The notes under the pieces: generated by a model
The model's input: only the letters and a program-made list of their open reading frames with translations
What the model was told of the DNA's origin: nothing
The model's database searches: none
Program-made: the position numbers and the translations under genes
Origin: an uncultured Lachnospiraceae bacterium
Lineage (GTDB): Bacteria; Bacillota_A; Clostridia; Lachnospirales; Lachnospiraceae
Length of the DNA stretch: 20,213 nt
NCBI GenBank assembly: GCA_910587905.1
Contig: CAJUOF010000152.1
Coordinates: forward strand, 1-20,213
Direction: 5' to 3'
In this document: positions 1 to 6,199 of the stretch, one piece after another
Position numbering within the stretch: position 1 is the stretch's first letter
Layout: every line of letters starts with the position of its first letter

Positions 1-178
1 AGACCAGGGGAAGGCTGGCCCCCGCCGAGAGGAACAGCTTAAAGGTGTCCTTCTGATTCTTTATGGTGAGCATCAGGGCGTCGGCCTCCGGCTGGGCAAT
101 CTTCGTGATCCTTCCACCCGTGATCCGTTCTCTCATTTCCTTTGCCATACAGGCGATCACCATTCCGTCAAGCGCCAT
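1..178 (-). CDS. rqcH: Rqc2/NFACT-family ribosome quality control protein RqcH, N-terminal part (cut by window edge)
   Basis: The reverse strand reads MALDGMVIACMAKEMRERIT and continues through GGRITKIAQPEADALMLTI, then a stretch ending LFLSAGASLPLV. This is the characteristic start of NFACT proteins (bacterial RqcH, formerly annotated FbpA/fibronectin-binding). In the family, RqcH binds stalled 50S-peptidyl-tRNA complexes and directs addition of C-terminal alanine tails that mark nascent chains for degradation. Only the first 59 codons are present; the rest lies left of the window. The ATG at 176-178 is preceded on the minus strand by AGGAGG (187-192) with 8 bases of spacing, so the start is well supported. 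It is transcribed divergently from the aldo/keto reductase gene and has its own promoter at 253-281. Confidence 0.88.
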   Translation of the reverse strand, partial: MALDGMVIACMAKEMRERITGGRITKIAQPEADALMLTIKNQKDTFKLFLSAGASLPLV

Positions 179-207
179 GTCTCGTTCCTCCTGTCTTCTG
201 CACGATT

Positions 208-229
208 ACAAACGGCCGCCGCCGTCTGT
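208..229 (-). other. Possible leader hairpin in rqcH 5' UTR
   Basis: On the minus strand, ACAGACGG and CCGTTTGT can pair as an 8-base stem (one G-U) around a CGGCGG loop. It lies between the predicted rqcH transcription start and the Shine-Dalgarno. No T-run follows, so it is not a terminator. It may simply be a GC-rich stretch. Confidence 0.3.
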
Positions 230-252
230 AGTTTTGAGTTTCGCAATTATCT

Positions 253-281
253 ATTCTACATCAAGACGGGAGGAAGGACAA
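253..281 (-). promoter_or_regulatory. Sigma-A-type promoter for rqcH
   Basis: On the minus strand, TTGTCC (276-281) and TAGAAT (253-258) are separated by exactly 17 bases, a good match to a vegetative promoter. It would start transcription near 246 and give a leader of about 68 bases before the rqcH ATG at 178. No experimental support; identified by motif only. Confidence 0.6.
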
Positions 282-310
282 GGAATATTTCATATCGATC
301 CTCCACTATA

Positions 311-339
311 AAATTTTTCCGGCGTGAAATTTTGCCGGA
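311..339. promoter_or_regulatory. Direct and inverted repeats between divergent promoters (candidate operator)
   Basis: AAATTTTTCCGG (311-322) is repeated as AAATTTTGCCGG (327-338) with a 16-base period and one mismatch. Overlapping this, TCCGGC (318-323) and GCCGGA (334-339) form an inverted repeat. The element sits just upstream of the -35 box of the + strand promoter and upstream of the rqcH promoter, a typical position for a regulator site. No T-tract follows in either direction, so a terminator is unlikely. Which protein would bind is unknown. Confidence 0.35.
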
Positions 340-345
340 GTAACG

Positions 346-374
346 TTGTCAAACTCGTCCTTTGAGGATATAAT
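346..374 (+). promoter_or_regulatory. Sigma-A-type promoter for the reductase/two-component unit
   Basis: TTGTCA (346-351) and a perfect TATAAT (369-374) are separated by 17 bases. Transcription would start near 381, and the first gene begins at 424 behind AGGAGG (410-415) with 8 bases of spacing. This is the only convincing promoter seen upstream of the four genes ending at 4292. Confidence 0.75.
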
Positions 375-423
375 GGAGTCTATAACATAGAGGGATGTCG
401 GTGACATAGAGGAGGTATCAGGT

Positions 424-1614
424 ATGATCTATTCAGATTTTCAGGGAACAAACTTGTCCTTGCTTGGCTTCGGGACCATGCGTTTGCCGCTCATTTCGGA
501 TGAGCCGGAGGGAGCGGTGGATGAGGCGCAGGTGGGGGAGATGGTCAAATACGCCCTGGAGCACGGCGTAAACTATTTTGACACAGCCTATCCTTATCAC
601 GGCGGAGAATCGGAACGCATCATCGGAAGGGCGTTGAAGCCTTATCCGAGGGAGAGTTTTTATCTGGCGACCAAATATCCGGGACACCAGATCAGCAAGA
701 GCTATGAGCCTTCCGTCATTTTTGAAGAGCAGCTTGAGAAGTGCCAGGTGGAATTTTTTGATTTCTACCTGCTTCACAATGTCCATGAAAATTCGATCCG
801 GACTTACACGGATCCGAGATGGGGCATCGTCGATTATTTTGTGGAGCAGAGACGGCTGGGGCGTATTCGGCACCTGGGCTTTTCCTCCCACGGGACTCCC
901 GACAATTTGAAAGAGTTTCTGGACCGTTACGGCGACGTGATGGAGTTTTGCCAGATTCAGCTCAACTACCTGGATTGGACGCTGCAGGAGGCTGGGGAGA
1001 AATATAAGCTTCTCGAGGAGCGAGGGATCCCTGTGTGGGTGATGGAGCCTGTCCGGGGAGGAAAGCTGGCGAAGCTTCCGGAGGCAGATGAGAAGCGGCT
1101 TTGGGAGCTGCGGCCGGGAGAGGGGGTTCCCGCCTGGGCCTTCCGGTTCCTGCAGGGACTTTCGAACGTGAAGATGATCTTGAGCGGCATGTCAAGCCTT
1201 TCACAGATGCAGGAGAATGTCCGGACCTTTGAGGAACGGAGGCCGGTGTCGGACGCAGAGCGGGAATTGTTGTTTGAGATCGCGGAGGGAATGAAAAATT
1301 CCATTCCCTGCACGGCCTGCAGGTATTGCTGCGAGGGATGTCCGAAGGGGCTGGATATCCCCACGCTCTTAGCTCTTTATAACGACCTGCGTTTTGCCTC
1401 GACGGTCAATATCGGTATGCGGCTGGATGCGCTTCCGGAGGAAAAACGGCCGGAGGCCTGCATCGGATGCGGCGCATGCACGAAGGTCTGTCCGCAGAAG
1501 ATTGACGTTCCGGGCGCCATGGAAGCGTTCGCAAAGACCCTCTCGGAAATGCCGAGCTGGGAAGAAATCTGCCGCCGGAGGGAGGAAGCGGCCCAAAAGA
1601 AAAAGGACCGGTGA
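424..1614 (+). CDS. Aldo/keto reductase with C-terminal 2x[4Fe-4S] ferredoxin-like domain
   Basis: A 396-residue protein. Residues about 10-285 form an aldo/keto reductase barrel: the LGFGTMRLP start, then catalytic D53 and Y58 in the segment YFDTAYPYHGGESE, K84 (ATKYP) and H118 (YLLHN), the complete family tetrad. The C-terminal part carries two cysteine clusters: C296, C299, C302/C303, C306 followed by Pro, and C346, C349, C352, C356 followed by Pro. Both are typical of two cubane iron-sulfur clusters. Members of this iron-sulfur AKR group are common in anaerobic Firmicutes, and their substrates are mostly unknown. It is probably cytosolic and may use ferredoxin-type electron transfer as well as NAD(P)H (inference). 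It is the first gene of a unit with the two-component genes, and the response regulator starts 6 bases after its stop. The start is fixed by AGGAGG 8 bases upstream. Confidence 0.92.
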   Translation: MIYSDFQGTNLSLLGFGTMRLPLISDEPEGAVDEAQVGEMVKYALEHGVNYFDTAYPYHGGESERIIGRALKPYPRESFYLATKYPGHQISKSYEPSVIFEEQLEKCQVEFFDFYLLHNVHENSIRTYTDPRWGIVDYFVEQRRLGRIRHLGFSSHGTPDNLKEFLDRYGDVMEFCQIQLNYLDWTLQEAGEKYKLLEERGIPVWVMEPVRGGKLAKLPEADEKRLWELRPGEGVPAWAFRFLQGLSNVKMILSGMSSLSQMQENVRTFEERRPVSDAERELLFEIAEGMKNSIPCTACRYCCEGCPKGLDIPTLLALYNDLRFASTVNIGMRLDALPEEKRPEACIGCGACTKVCPQKIDVPGAMEAFAKTLSEMPSWEEICRRREEAAQKKKDR

Positions 1615-1620
1615 GAGGGC

Positions 1621-2337
1621 ATGTTGTCGATTGCGGTATGTGATGATGAACCCCTGGAATGCTGCAGGCTGTCCACAATGATCCGGGAGCTTTTGGAGGA
1701 AAGGGAGCTTTCCTACAGCCTGCGCCGGTTTCAGAGCGGGAGGGAGCTTTTGGACGCCGCAGAAAAGTTCGATCTGATCTTTTTGGACATCCTCATGGAC
1801 GGGATAGATGGAATGGAGACAGCCAGGGGGCTTTTGGAGCGGGAATCCGAAAGCCTTCTGGTTTTTGTCTCTTCCAGCAGGGATTATGTGTTCGAGGCCT
1901 ATGACGTGGAGGCATTTCAATACCTTTTAAAACCGGTGGAGGCAGAAAAATTAAAGCAAGTCCTGCTTCGGGCATTGCTCAAGCTCAAAAAGCATCCGCA
2001 GGAGTTTCTTGTGATCCACAAGGACAGGGAGAAGAGAAAGCTGTTTTTAGACGACATCCTCTATTTTGAGATCCGGGGAAGGGTGATCGAGGCCCACGGA
2101 ACGGAGGCGGTATTTTCTTATTACGGGCAGATCGGGCTTTTGGAGAATAGCCTGAAAGGAAAAGGATTTTTCCGCTGCCACAAGGGATATCTGGTCAATC
2201 TGAGACACGTGGACGGCTATAATCGGCAGGAGGCATTTCTGGACAACGGGGAGCGGCTTGTGATCGCCAAACGGAGATGGGAGGAATTCGGAAAAGAACT
2301 CCTTGCCTTTATGAGACAGGAGGGAGGCTTATTGTGA
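1621..2337 (+). CDS. LytTR-family response regulator (AgrA/LytR type)
   Basis: A 238-residue protein. Residues 1-120 are a receiver domain: acidic pocket D8-D9, phosphoacceptor D56 in IFLDILMDG, and conserved K104 in YLLKP. Residues about 132-233 fit a LytTR DNA-binding domain, with FLDDILYFE, the RCHKGYLVNLRHV core and a late LVIAKRRW segment. Such regulators bind direct repeats upstream of target promoters, often for peptide-signalled or surface functions. The ATG is the natural start because SIAVCDDEP follows immediately; the ribosome site (GAGAGGG, 1613-1619) is weak and close, so translation may depend on coupling to the reductase gene. The gene overlaps the histidine kinase start by 4 bases, so the two are an obvious cognate pair. 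Confidence 0.92.
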   Translation: MLSIAVCDDEPLECCRLSTMIRELLEERELSYSLRRFQSGRELLDAAEKFDLIFLDILMDGIDGMETARGLLERESESLLVFVSSSRDYVFEAYDVEAFQYLLKPVEAEKLKQVLLRALLKLKKHPQEFLVIHKDREKRKLFLDDILYFEIRGRVIEAHGTEAVFSYYGQIGLLENSLKGKGFFRCHKGYLVNLRHVDGYNRQEAFLDNGERLVIAKRRWEEFGKELLAFMRQEGGLL

Positions 2338-3731
2338 GATCGTGGGCCGGGTTTTTCGGATGTTTTGTGGCTGTGCTTGGGTGTCTGGGGGAGACATGGG
2401 CGGTCATGGTATTCTGCAGAAGGTTTTTGTCGGAGAAGAATCCAATCTTCGGGGGGAAGCTTTTCTTTCCGGCGTTTGCCGTGGGGCGGCTGGCCCTCAT
2501 CCTGCTCAATAAAAGTGTTTCGCTCCCCTATATCCTCCTGGCCTTTGCAAACCATGTCCTTCTTCTGGGACTTGTGACCGTGCTGTTTCCGGAGAACCCG
2601 GCGAAAAAGCTGTTTGCGGCCTCTCTTCTGACTATGGTTATTACACTTCTGGGAGATTTCTTTTCTTCTGTGTTCTCCCTGTGCGGGCTGGTGTTTCTCC
2701 ATGTGGTGAGAGGGATCCCGGAGCCTTTTTTGGCGGACTGGCCGAATGTCCTGATTTCCGGGATCAGCGTTCTCGGCATCATCGGGACGATCTGCCTGCT
2801 GTCCGCCCATGCCGGCCCCGTTTTTCATGGAAAACAGACGAGATGGTATTTGGCGGCATCTGTCCCGCTTCTTATGGTCACGGTCCTGATCGATGTCGCC
2901 GACTGGTGTGCCAGCAACGGGATCTTACTTCGGGGACAGGGGGATCTGTACCAGGCTCAGCTTTTCAGCCACGGGGAGATCTGCGTCCTGACGGCATTGT
3001 CCCTGACCGGGGCGGGAGTCTGTGTCCTCGGCATGCACCGGACCTATGAGGAGCAGCAGAGAAGCGGACGCTACCATTGCCGGCTCGCGGCTTATCAGAT
3101 GCTCACAGATCAGTACCGGCAGATGGAGCGGCTCCGCCATGACTTAAAGAATCACGTGATCGCCCTTCAGGGACTTTTGAGAGAGGGAGATGCGAAGGCA
3201 ATGGAAGCGTACTTAAAGGCCATGGAGGAGAAGGGAGGCTTAAGAGCCGGAGGGGAGGCTTCCGGGAGCCCGGTTGTCGATTCCCTTCTCTGGCGGAAGA
3301 AGGAACAGGCAGAGGAACTTCATATCAGATGGGAGTGCAGTGTCAGCCTCCCGAAGGACTGCAGGATCCGGGAATTTGATCTTTGTGTCCTCTTCGGCAA
3401 TCTGCTGGACAATGCTCTGGAAGCCTGCGAGGGGATTTCGGAGGAGGGCGGCCGTTTTCTGCGGCTCCAGGCCGGGATGGTGCGCCAGTGTTTTCTGCTG
3501 GAGATGAAAAACAGTGTCGGCCGGAGGGACGGGGATGAGGAACGGTCGAGAAAAACGGGAAGGAAAAGCGGAAGGCATGGGATTGGTCTTCAGAACGTGA
3601 GGGATATTGTCGAAACCTATCAGGGAACCATGGAGCTGGAAGAGAGTGAGGGTGTGTTCACAAGCCTGCTGCTTCTGCCGGTTAATCCGGCAGAGACAGT
3701 CCACATACGACATGAAACAGGACATTTGTGA
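2334..3731 (+). CDS. AgrC/ComD-like sensor histidine kinase (GHKL ATPase)
   Basis: A 465-residue kinase. The GTG at 2334 is the likely start: it overlaps the regulator stop as GTGA and has AGGGAGG 6 bases upstream. An upstream in-frame ATG at 2277 lies deep inside the regulator gene and is less likely. Residues 1-232 contain about six or seven hydrophobic segments, a polytopic peptide-sensor-type input domain. The dimerisation helix has RLRHDLKNH with H269 as the likely phosphorylated residue. The ATPase domain has the N box NLLDNALEA (N356, N360) and a G box GIGL near 416. In AgrC/ComD-like kinases the input is usually a secreted peptide, but no agrB/agrD-like genes are visible here, so the signal is unknown. 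Its partner is the adjacent LytTR regulator. Confidence 0.9.
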   Translation: MRSWAGFFGCFVAVLGCLGETWAVMVFCRRFLSEKNPIFGGKLFFPAFAVGRLALILLNKSVSLPYILLAFANHVLLLGLVTVLFPENPAKKLFAASLLTMVITLLGDFFSSVFSLCGLVFLHVVRGIPEPFLADWPNVLISGISVLGIIGTICLLSAHAGPVFHGKQTRWYLAASVPLLMVTVLIDVADWCASNGILLRGQGDLYQAQLFSHGEICVLTALSLTGAGVCVLGMHRTYEEQQRSGRYHCRLAAYQMLTDQYRQMERLRHDLKNHVIALQGLLREGDAKAMEAYLKAMEEKGGLRAGGEASGSPVVDSLLWRKKEQAEELHIRWECSVSLPKDCRIREFDLCVLFGNLLDNALEACEGISEEGGRFLRLQAGMVRQCFLLEMKNSVGRRDGDEERSRKTGRKSGRHGIGLQNVRDIVETYQGTMELEESEGVFTSLLLLPVNPAETVHIRHETGHL

Positions 3732-3800
3732 CAGAAAGCTAATGAGTTCTGCCGGCGCCGCCGAAAAGAAGGGTAGGACGTGAGGAAAGGAGGATGCAGA

Positions 3801-4292
3801 ATGCACGTACTGACAATGGAGGGCCTCATGGGGGCTGGGATGAATGCAAAACTTGTGGATACTCCCATGCGGGCGGCCGGCGAGGCGGAGCGAAAGGGCA
3901 ACAAAGCGGCTATGGAGCGGGCTCTTGGCTACGCGGGAGCAGTCACCAAACAGGCGGAGGCTTATCAGGAAAAGGCTGCCAAGGGAATGGAAAAAGAGGC
4001 GGAAGAAGCGAAGAAGGCCGAGGAAAAGCGGCTGGAGGAGCTCGCAGAACAGCGGGCGGCAGAAAAAGAAGCGCTGGAGGCACGGACAGAAGAGGCTTCG
4101 GAGAACCATGCTGCGGCGGCAGAGCCGGTGGACTCTTTGGAGGTGAGCGAGGACGGAAAGCAGGCGGCTGCTTCTCTGGAATCGGGAAGCTTGGAGCCAG
4201 GAAGTTTGGAACCGGGGAGTTGTGTCTATACGGCTGCCGGCGAGATCGTTCCTGCAGAATCTGCGCCGGAGACGGTTTCTGTTTCGGTATAA
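3801..4292 (+). CDS. Unrecognised 163-residue charged alpha-helical protein
   Basis: I do not recognise this family. The ATG at 3801 is chosen over a GTG at 3780 because AAGGAGG (3787-3793) lies 7 bases upstream of it. The protein has a short apolar start (MHVLTMEGLMGAGM), then a Lys/Glu/Ala-rich region (about residues 25-100) likely to be a long helix or coiled coil. A segment VDSLEVSEDGK follows, then a short repeat of the unit GSLEP, and a C-terminal tail with one Cys. There is no signal peptide or membrane segment. The VDSLEVSEDGK segment faintly resembles D-x-V-E-I-S motifs of FlgM and other small Firmicutes proteins; that is only an impression. It is the last gene before a strong terminator, 69 bases after the kinase, so it is probably co-transcribed with the two-component genes. 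Confidence 0.75.
   Translation: MHVLTMEGLMGAGMNAKLVDTPMRAAGEAERKGNKAAMERALGYAGAVTKQAEAYQEKAAKGMEKEAEEAKKAEEKRLEELAEQRAAEKEALEARTEEASENHAAAAEPVDSLEVSEDGKQAAASLESGSLEPGSLEPGSCVYTAAGEIVPAESAPETVSVSV
4185..4220 (+). repeat. 15-base coding repeat (Gly-Ser-Leu-Glu-Pro units)
   Basis: Two tandem copies of a 15-base unit (4185-4199 and 4200-4214) and a partial third (4215-4220) encode GSLEP-GSLEP-GS near the end of the small charged protein. The copies differ at several third positions, so the repeat is not a very recent slippage product. Confidence 0.7.
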
Positions 4293-4308
4293 CACGTTCG
4301 GTGTCAAG

Positions 4309-4350
4309 ACAGGCTGGGAAGCAGGGCTCTGTTTTCACAGCCTGTTTTTT
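4309..4350 (+). terminator. Intrinsic terminator after the two-component unit
   Basis: ACAGGCTG (4309-4316) pairs with CAGCCTGT (4338-4345). The intervening bases extend the hairpin with a second stem (4317-4324 with 4329-4336, including G-U pairs) around a GGCT loop. A run of six T follows directly (4345-4350), with a second T-rich stretch just after. This is the clearest terminator in the window. Confidence 0.85.
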
Positions 4351-4351
4351 G

Positions 4352-4380
4352 TTGTCTTTTTTTCTCTGTCAGGTTATAAT
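4352..4380 (+). promoter_or_regulatory. Promoter for the hybrid kinase/LRR/MoxR operon
   Basis: TTGTCT (4352-4357) and perfect TATAAT (4375-4380) are 17 bases apart. The -35 box lies in the T-rich tail directly after the preceding terminator. The predicted start near 4387 leaves a leader of about 80 bases before the ATG at 4466. In the leader, TCCAAAA (4395-4401) and TTTTGGA (4423-4429) could form a weak 7-base stem. Because the TATAAT contains the in-frame ATG at 4379, that ATG cannot be the translation start. Confidence 0.7.
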
Positions 4381-4465
4381 GAATGAGAATAATGTCCAAA
4401 AGTATGCCAATTTTTTTGCGGATTTTGGAGAAAAGGGGAAGTGGGTCTTTAAAGGAGTAACAGAT

Positions 4466-6199
4466 ATGGGGTTGAAACTCGATCAATGGTTATATGTTGC
4501 TGTCGCAGCACTTTTTCTTTTGTGGTTGGTGTTATCGGCGGTGGCACATGGGCTTTCCGTTCGACAGAGGGAGGCAGAGAGCAGAAGGCGGTTTCGATAC
4601 GAGCGGATGTTTTTTCAGGACATATTTGGTTCCGGAGATACCATTTATATGACTCTGGGGCGAAAAGATAAGCGTCTGCTGTACCTGAGTGGGAATGCAG
4701 AGCGGATTTGGGGAATTCGGGAAGATGAGATTCAGGCAGATATCGAAGCTCTCAGCCGGATCACCACAAAAGGATACCGACGGGAGTTTATGGAGAAATG
4801 GAAGAGGTGGGGCGGAGAAGGGGAACTTTGTCAGAGTTTTGTGGGACAGAGCTCGAACGGGGCGGAGGTTTCCTATGAGCTTAAGGTGACAGTTCCGGAA
4901 GAGGGAAATGTCTATCTGTTTCGTTTTCGGGACAATACCAGAGAGCAGGAGGAAATGGAGCGGCTTCGGGGTGAGATTCGAAGGGCGGAGATGGATGTGC
5001 GTTACAAGACGGATTTTCTTTCCAACATGTCCCACGAGATCCGCACGCCCATGAACGGGATCCTGGGCATGCTGGCGCTGAGCCAAATGAGTGCCTCCCG
5101 CATGGATGATCACTGTAAAAGCACAGAAGAATACCGGATGATCGGGGAATACCTGGAAAAGGCGGAGAGCCTTTCCCAATTCCTCTTGGGTCTGATCAAC
5201 GACATTCTGGACATGTCCCGCATTGAGAGCGGAAAGCTGGAGCTCGCGAAGGAGCCTTTCGACCTGTTTGAGTTTGCAGAGAAGATTCGGACCATGTTTC
5301 AGAAGACCATCGAGGAAAAAGGAGTCGTTTTCAAGATGGAGCTTCTCGATTTTGATGTGCGCAGGGTGATCGGCGATGAGCTCAGACTCTCCCAGGTGGT
5401 GGTGAATTTCCTGTCCAATGCGGTGAAATTTACACCGGCCGGCGGACAGATCACCGTGACCTTCCGACAGATGAACCGATTGGAGGATAAGGTTCATTTC
5501 ATGATTCGGGTGCGGGACACCGGGAAAGGGATTGAGCCGGAATTTTTAAAACGGATTTTTAAGCCTTTCGAGCAGGAGACGGCATCCATAGCGAAAAGCT
5601 ATGGTGGGAGTGGACTTGGCATGGCCATTGCCGATAATATGGTGCGCCTGATGGAGGGGCATATCGTGGTGGACAGTCAGGTGGGAAAGGGAAGCGATTT
5701 TAATGTATATCTGGCGTTTCCCATTGACCGGTCCCATCCCCAGGGAATGGTTGAGGACAGAGTCATCGAAAAGACAGCGCCGGTAGTGGAGGCGGAGCCT
5801 GCAAACGAATATACGGTGGAAGGGATGAGACTTTTGATGGCGGAGGACAATGAGATCAACGCGGAGATCGCCATCAGCATCCTGGAGGAGCTTGGAGCCT
5901 TCGTGGAGCGGGCCGCAGATGGAAAAGAAGCACTGGATTTATTTTCCGGTCATGAGCCGGGGTATTATGATACGATCCTGATGGATATCCAGATGCCGGT
6001 GATGAACGGGTGGGAGGCCACGGCCGCGATCCGCCGGCTTGACAGAGAGGATGCGGGGTGCATTCCCATCTATGCCCTGTCCGCAGATGCCTTTGTGGAG
6101 GACAAACGGCGCTCCGTCTCCATCGGGATGAATGGGCATGTCTCAAAGCCCATTGACTTTGACGAGCTGGTGAGGACCATAGGGAGGACGGAAAGGTGA
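4466..6199 (+). CDS. Hybrid sensor histidine kinase (PAS-like, HisKA, HATPase, receiver)
   Basis: A 577-residue protein. The ATG at 4466 has AAAGGAG (4451-4457) 8 bases upstream; the reading frame is open further upstream, but the promoter at 4352-4380 excludes those starts. One membrane segment lies at about residues 9-30. A PAS-like domain follows (about 50-165, with YLSGNAERIWGI), then a linker helix. The HisKA domain has NMSHEIRTPMNG with H190. The ATPase carries the N box (QVVVNFLSNAVKF), VRDTGKGI and YGGSGLGMAI. The C-terminal receiver (about 450-577) has LLMAEDNEIN, phosphoacceptor D507 and K561. There is no phosphotransfer domain or DNA-binding output, so the phosphoryl group must go elsewhere or the receiver autoregulates the kinase. 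Its stop overlaps the start of the LRR protein gene (GTGA), tying it to the envelope genes downstream. Confidence 0.92.
   Translation: MGLKLDQWLYVAVAALFLLWLVLSAVAHGLSVRQREAESRRRFRYERMFFQDIFGSGDTIYMTLGRKDKRLLYLSGNAERIWGIREDEIQADIEALSRITTKGYRREFMEKWKRWGGEGELCQSFVGQSSNGAEVSYELKVTVPEEGNVYLFRFRDNTREQEEMERLRGEIRRAEMDVRYKTDFLSNMSHEIRTPMNGILGMLALSQMSASRMDDHCKSTEEYRMIGEYLEKAESLSQFLLGLINDILDMSRIESGKLELAKEPFDLFEFAEKIRTMFQKTIEEKGVVFKMELLDFDVRRVIGDELRLSQVVVNFLSNAVKFTPAGGQITVTFRQMNRLEDKVHFMIRVRDTGKGIEPEFLKRIFKPFEQETASIAKSYGGSGLGMAIADNMVRLMEGHIVVDSQVGKGSDFNVYLAFPIDRSHPQGMVEDRVIEKTAPVVEAEPANEYTVEGMRLLMAEDNEINAEIAISILEELGAFVERAADGKEALDLFSGHEPGYYDTILMDIQMPVMNGWEATAAIRRLDREDAGCIPIYALSADAFVEDKRRSVSIGMNGHVSKPIDFDELVRTIGRTER

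Noticed and set aside
63..311. 82-residue + strand reading frame at the left edge
   Set aside because: It is antisense to rqcH and its promoter, with no ribosome site and no recognisable protein character.
341..350. TAACGTTGTC as a LytTR regulator site
   Set aside because: It matches only part of the LytTR consensus, and no properly spaced second copy is present.
2277..2333. Earlier ATG start for the AgrC-like kinase
   Set aside because: It lies inside the response regulator gene with no ribosome site, while GTG 2334 has AGGGAGG and a 4-base overlap.
3677..3691. Perfect inverted repeat GCCGGTTAATCCGGC near the end of the AgrC-like kinase
   Set aside because: It is inside coding sequence with no T-run after it; a stem of 5 bases can arise by chance.
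3240..4307. 355-residue minus strand reading frame
   Set aside because: It is antisense to the kinase and the small protein gene, Arg/Ser/Leu-rich as typical of a shadow frame in GC-rich DNA.
3794..4465. Upstream extension of the hybrid kinase frame
   Set aside because: It overlaps the small charged-protein gene, the terminator and the promoter. The ATG at 4466 has a good ribosome site and is followed by the membrane segment.
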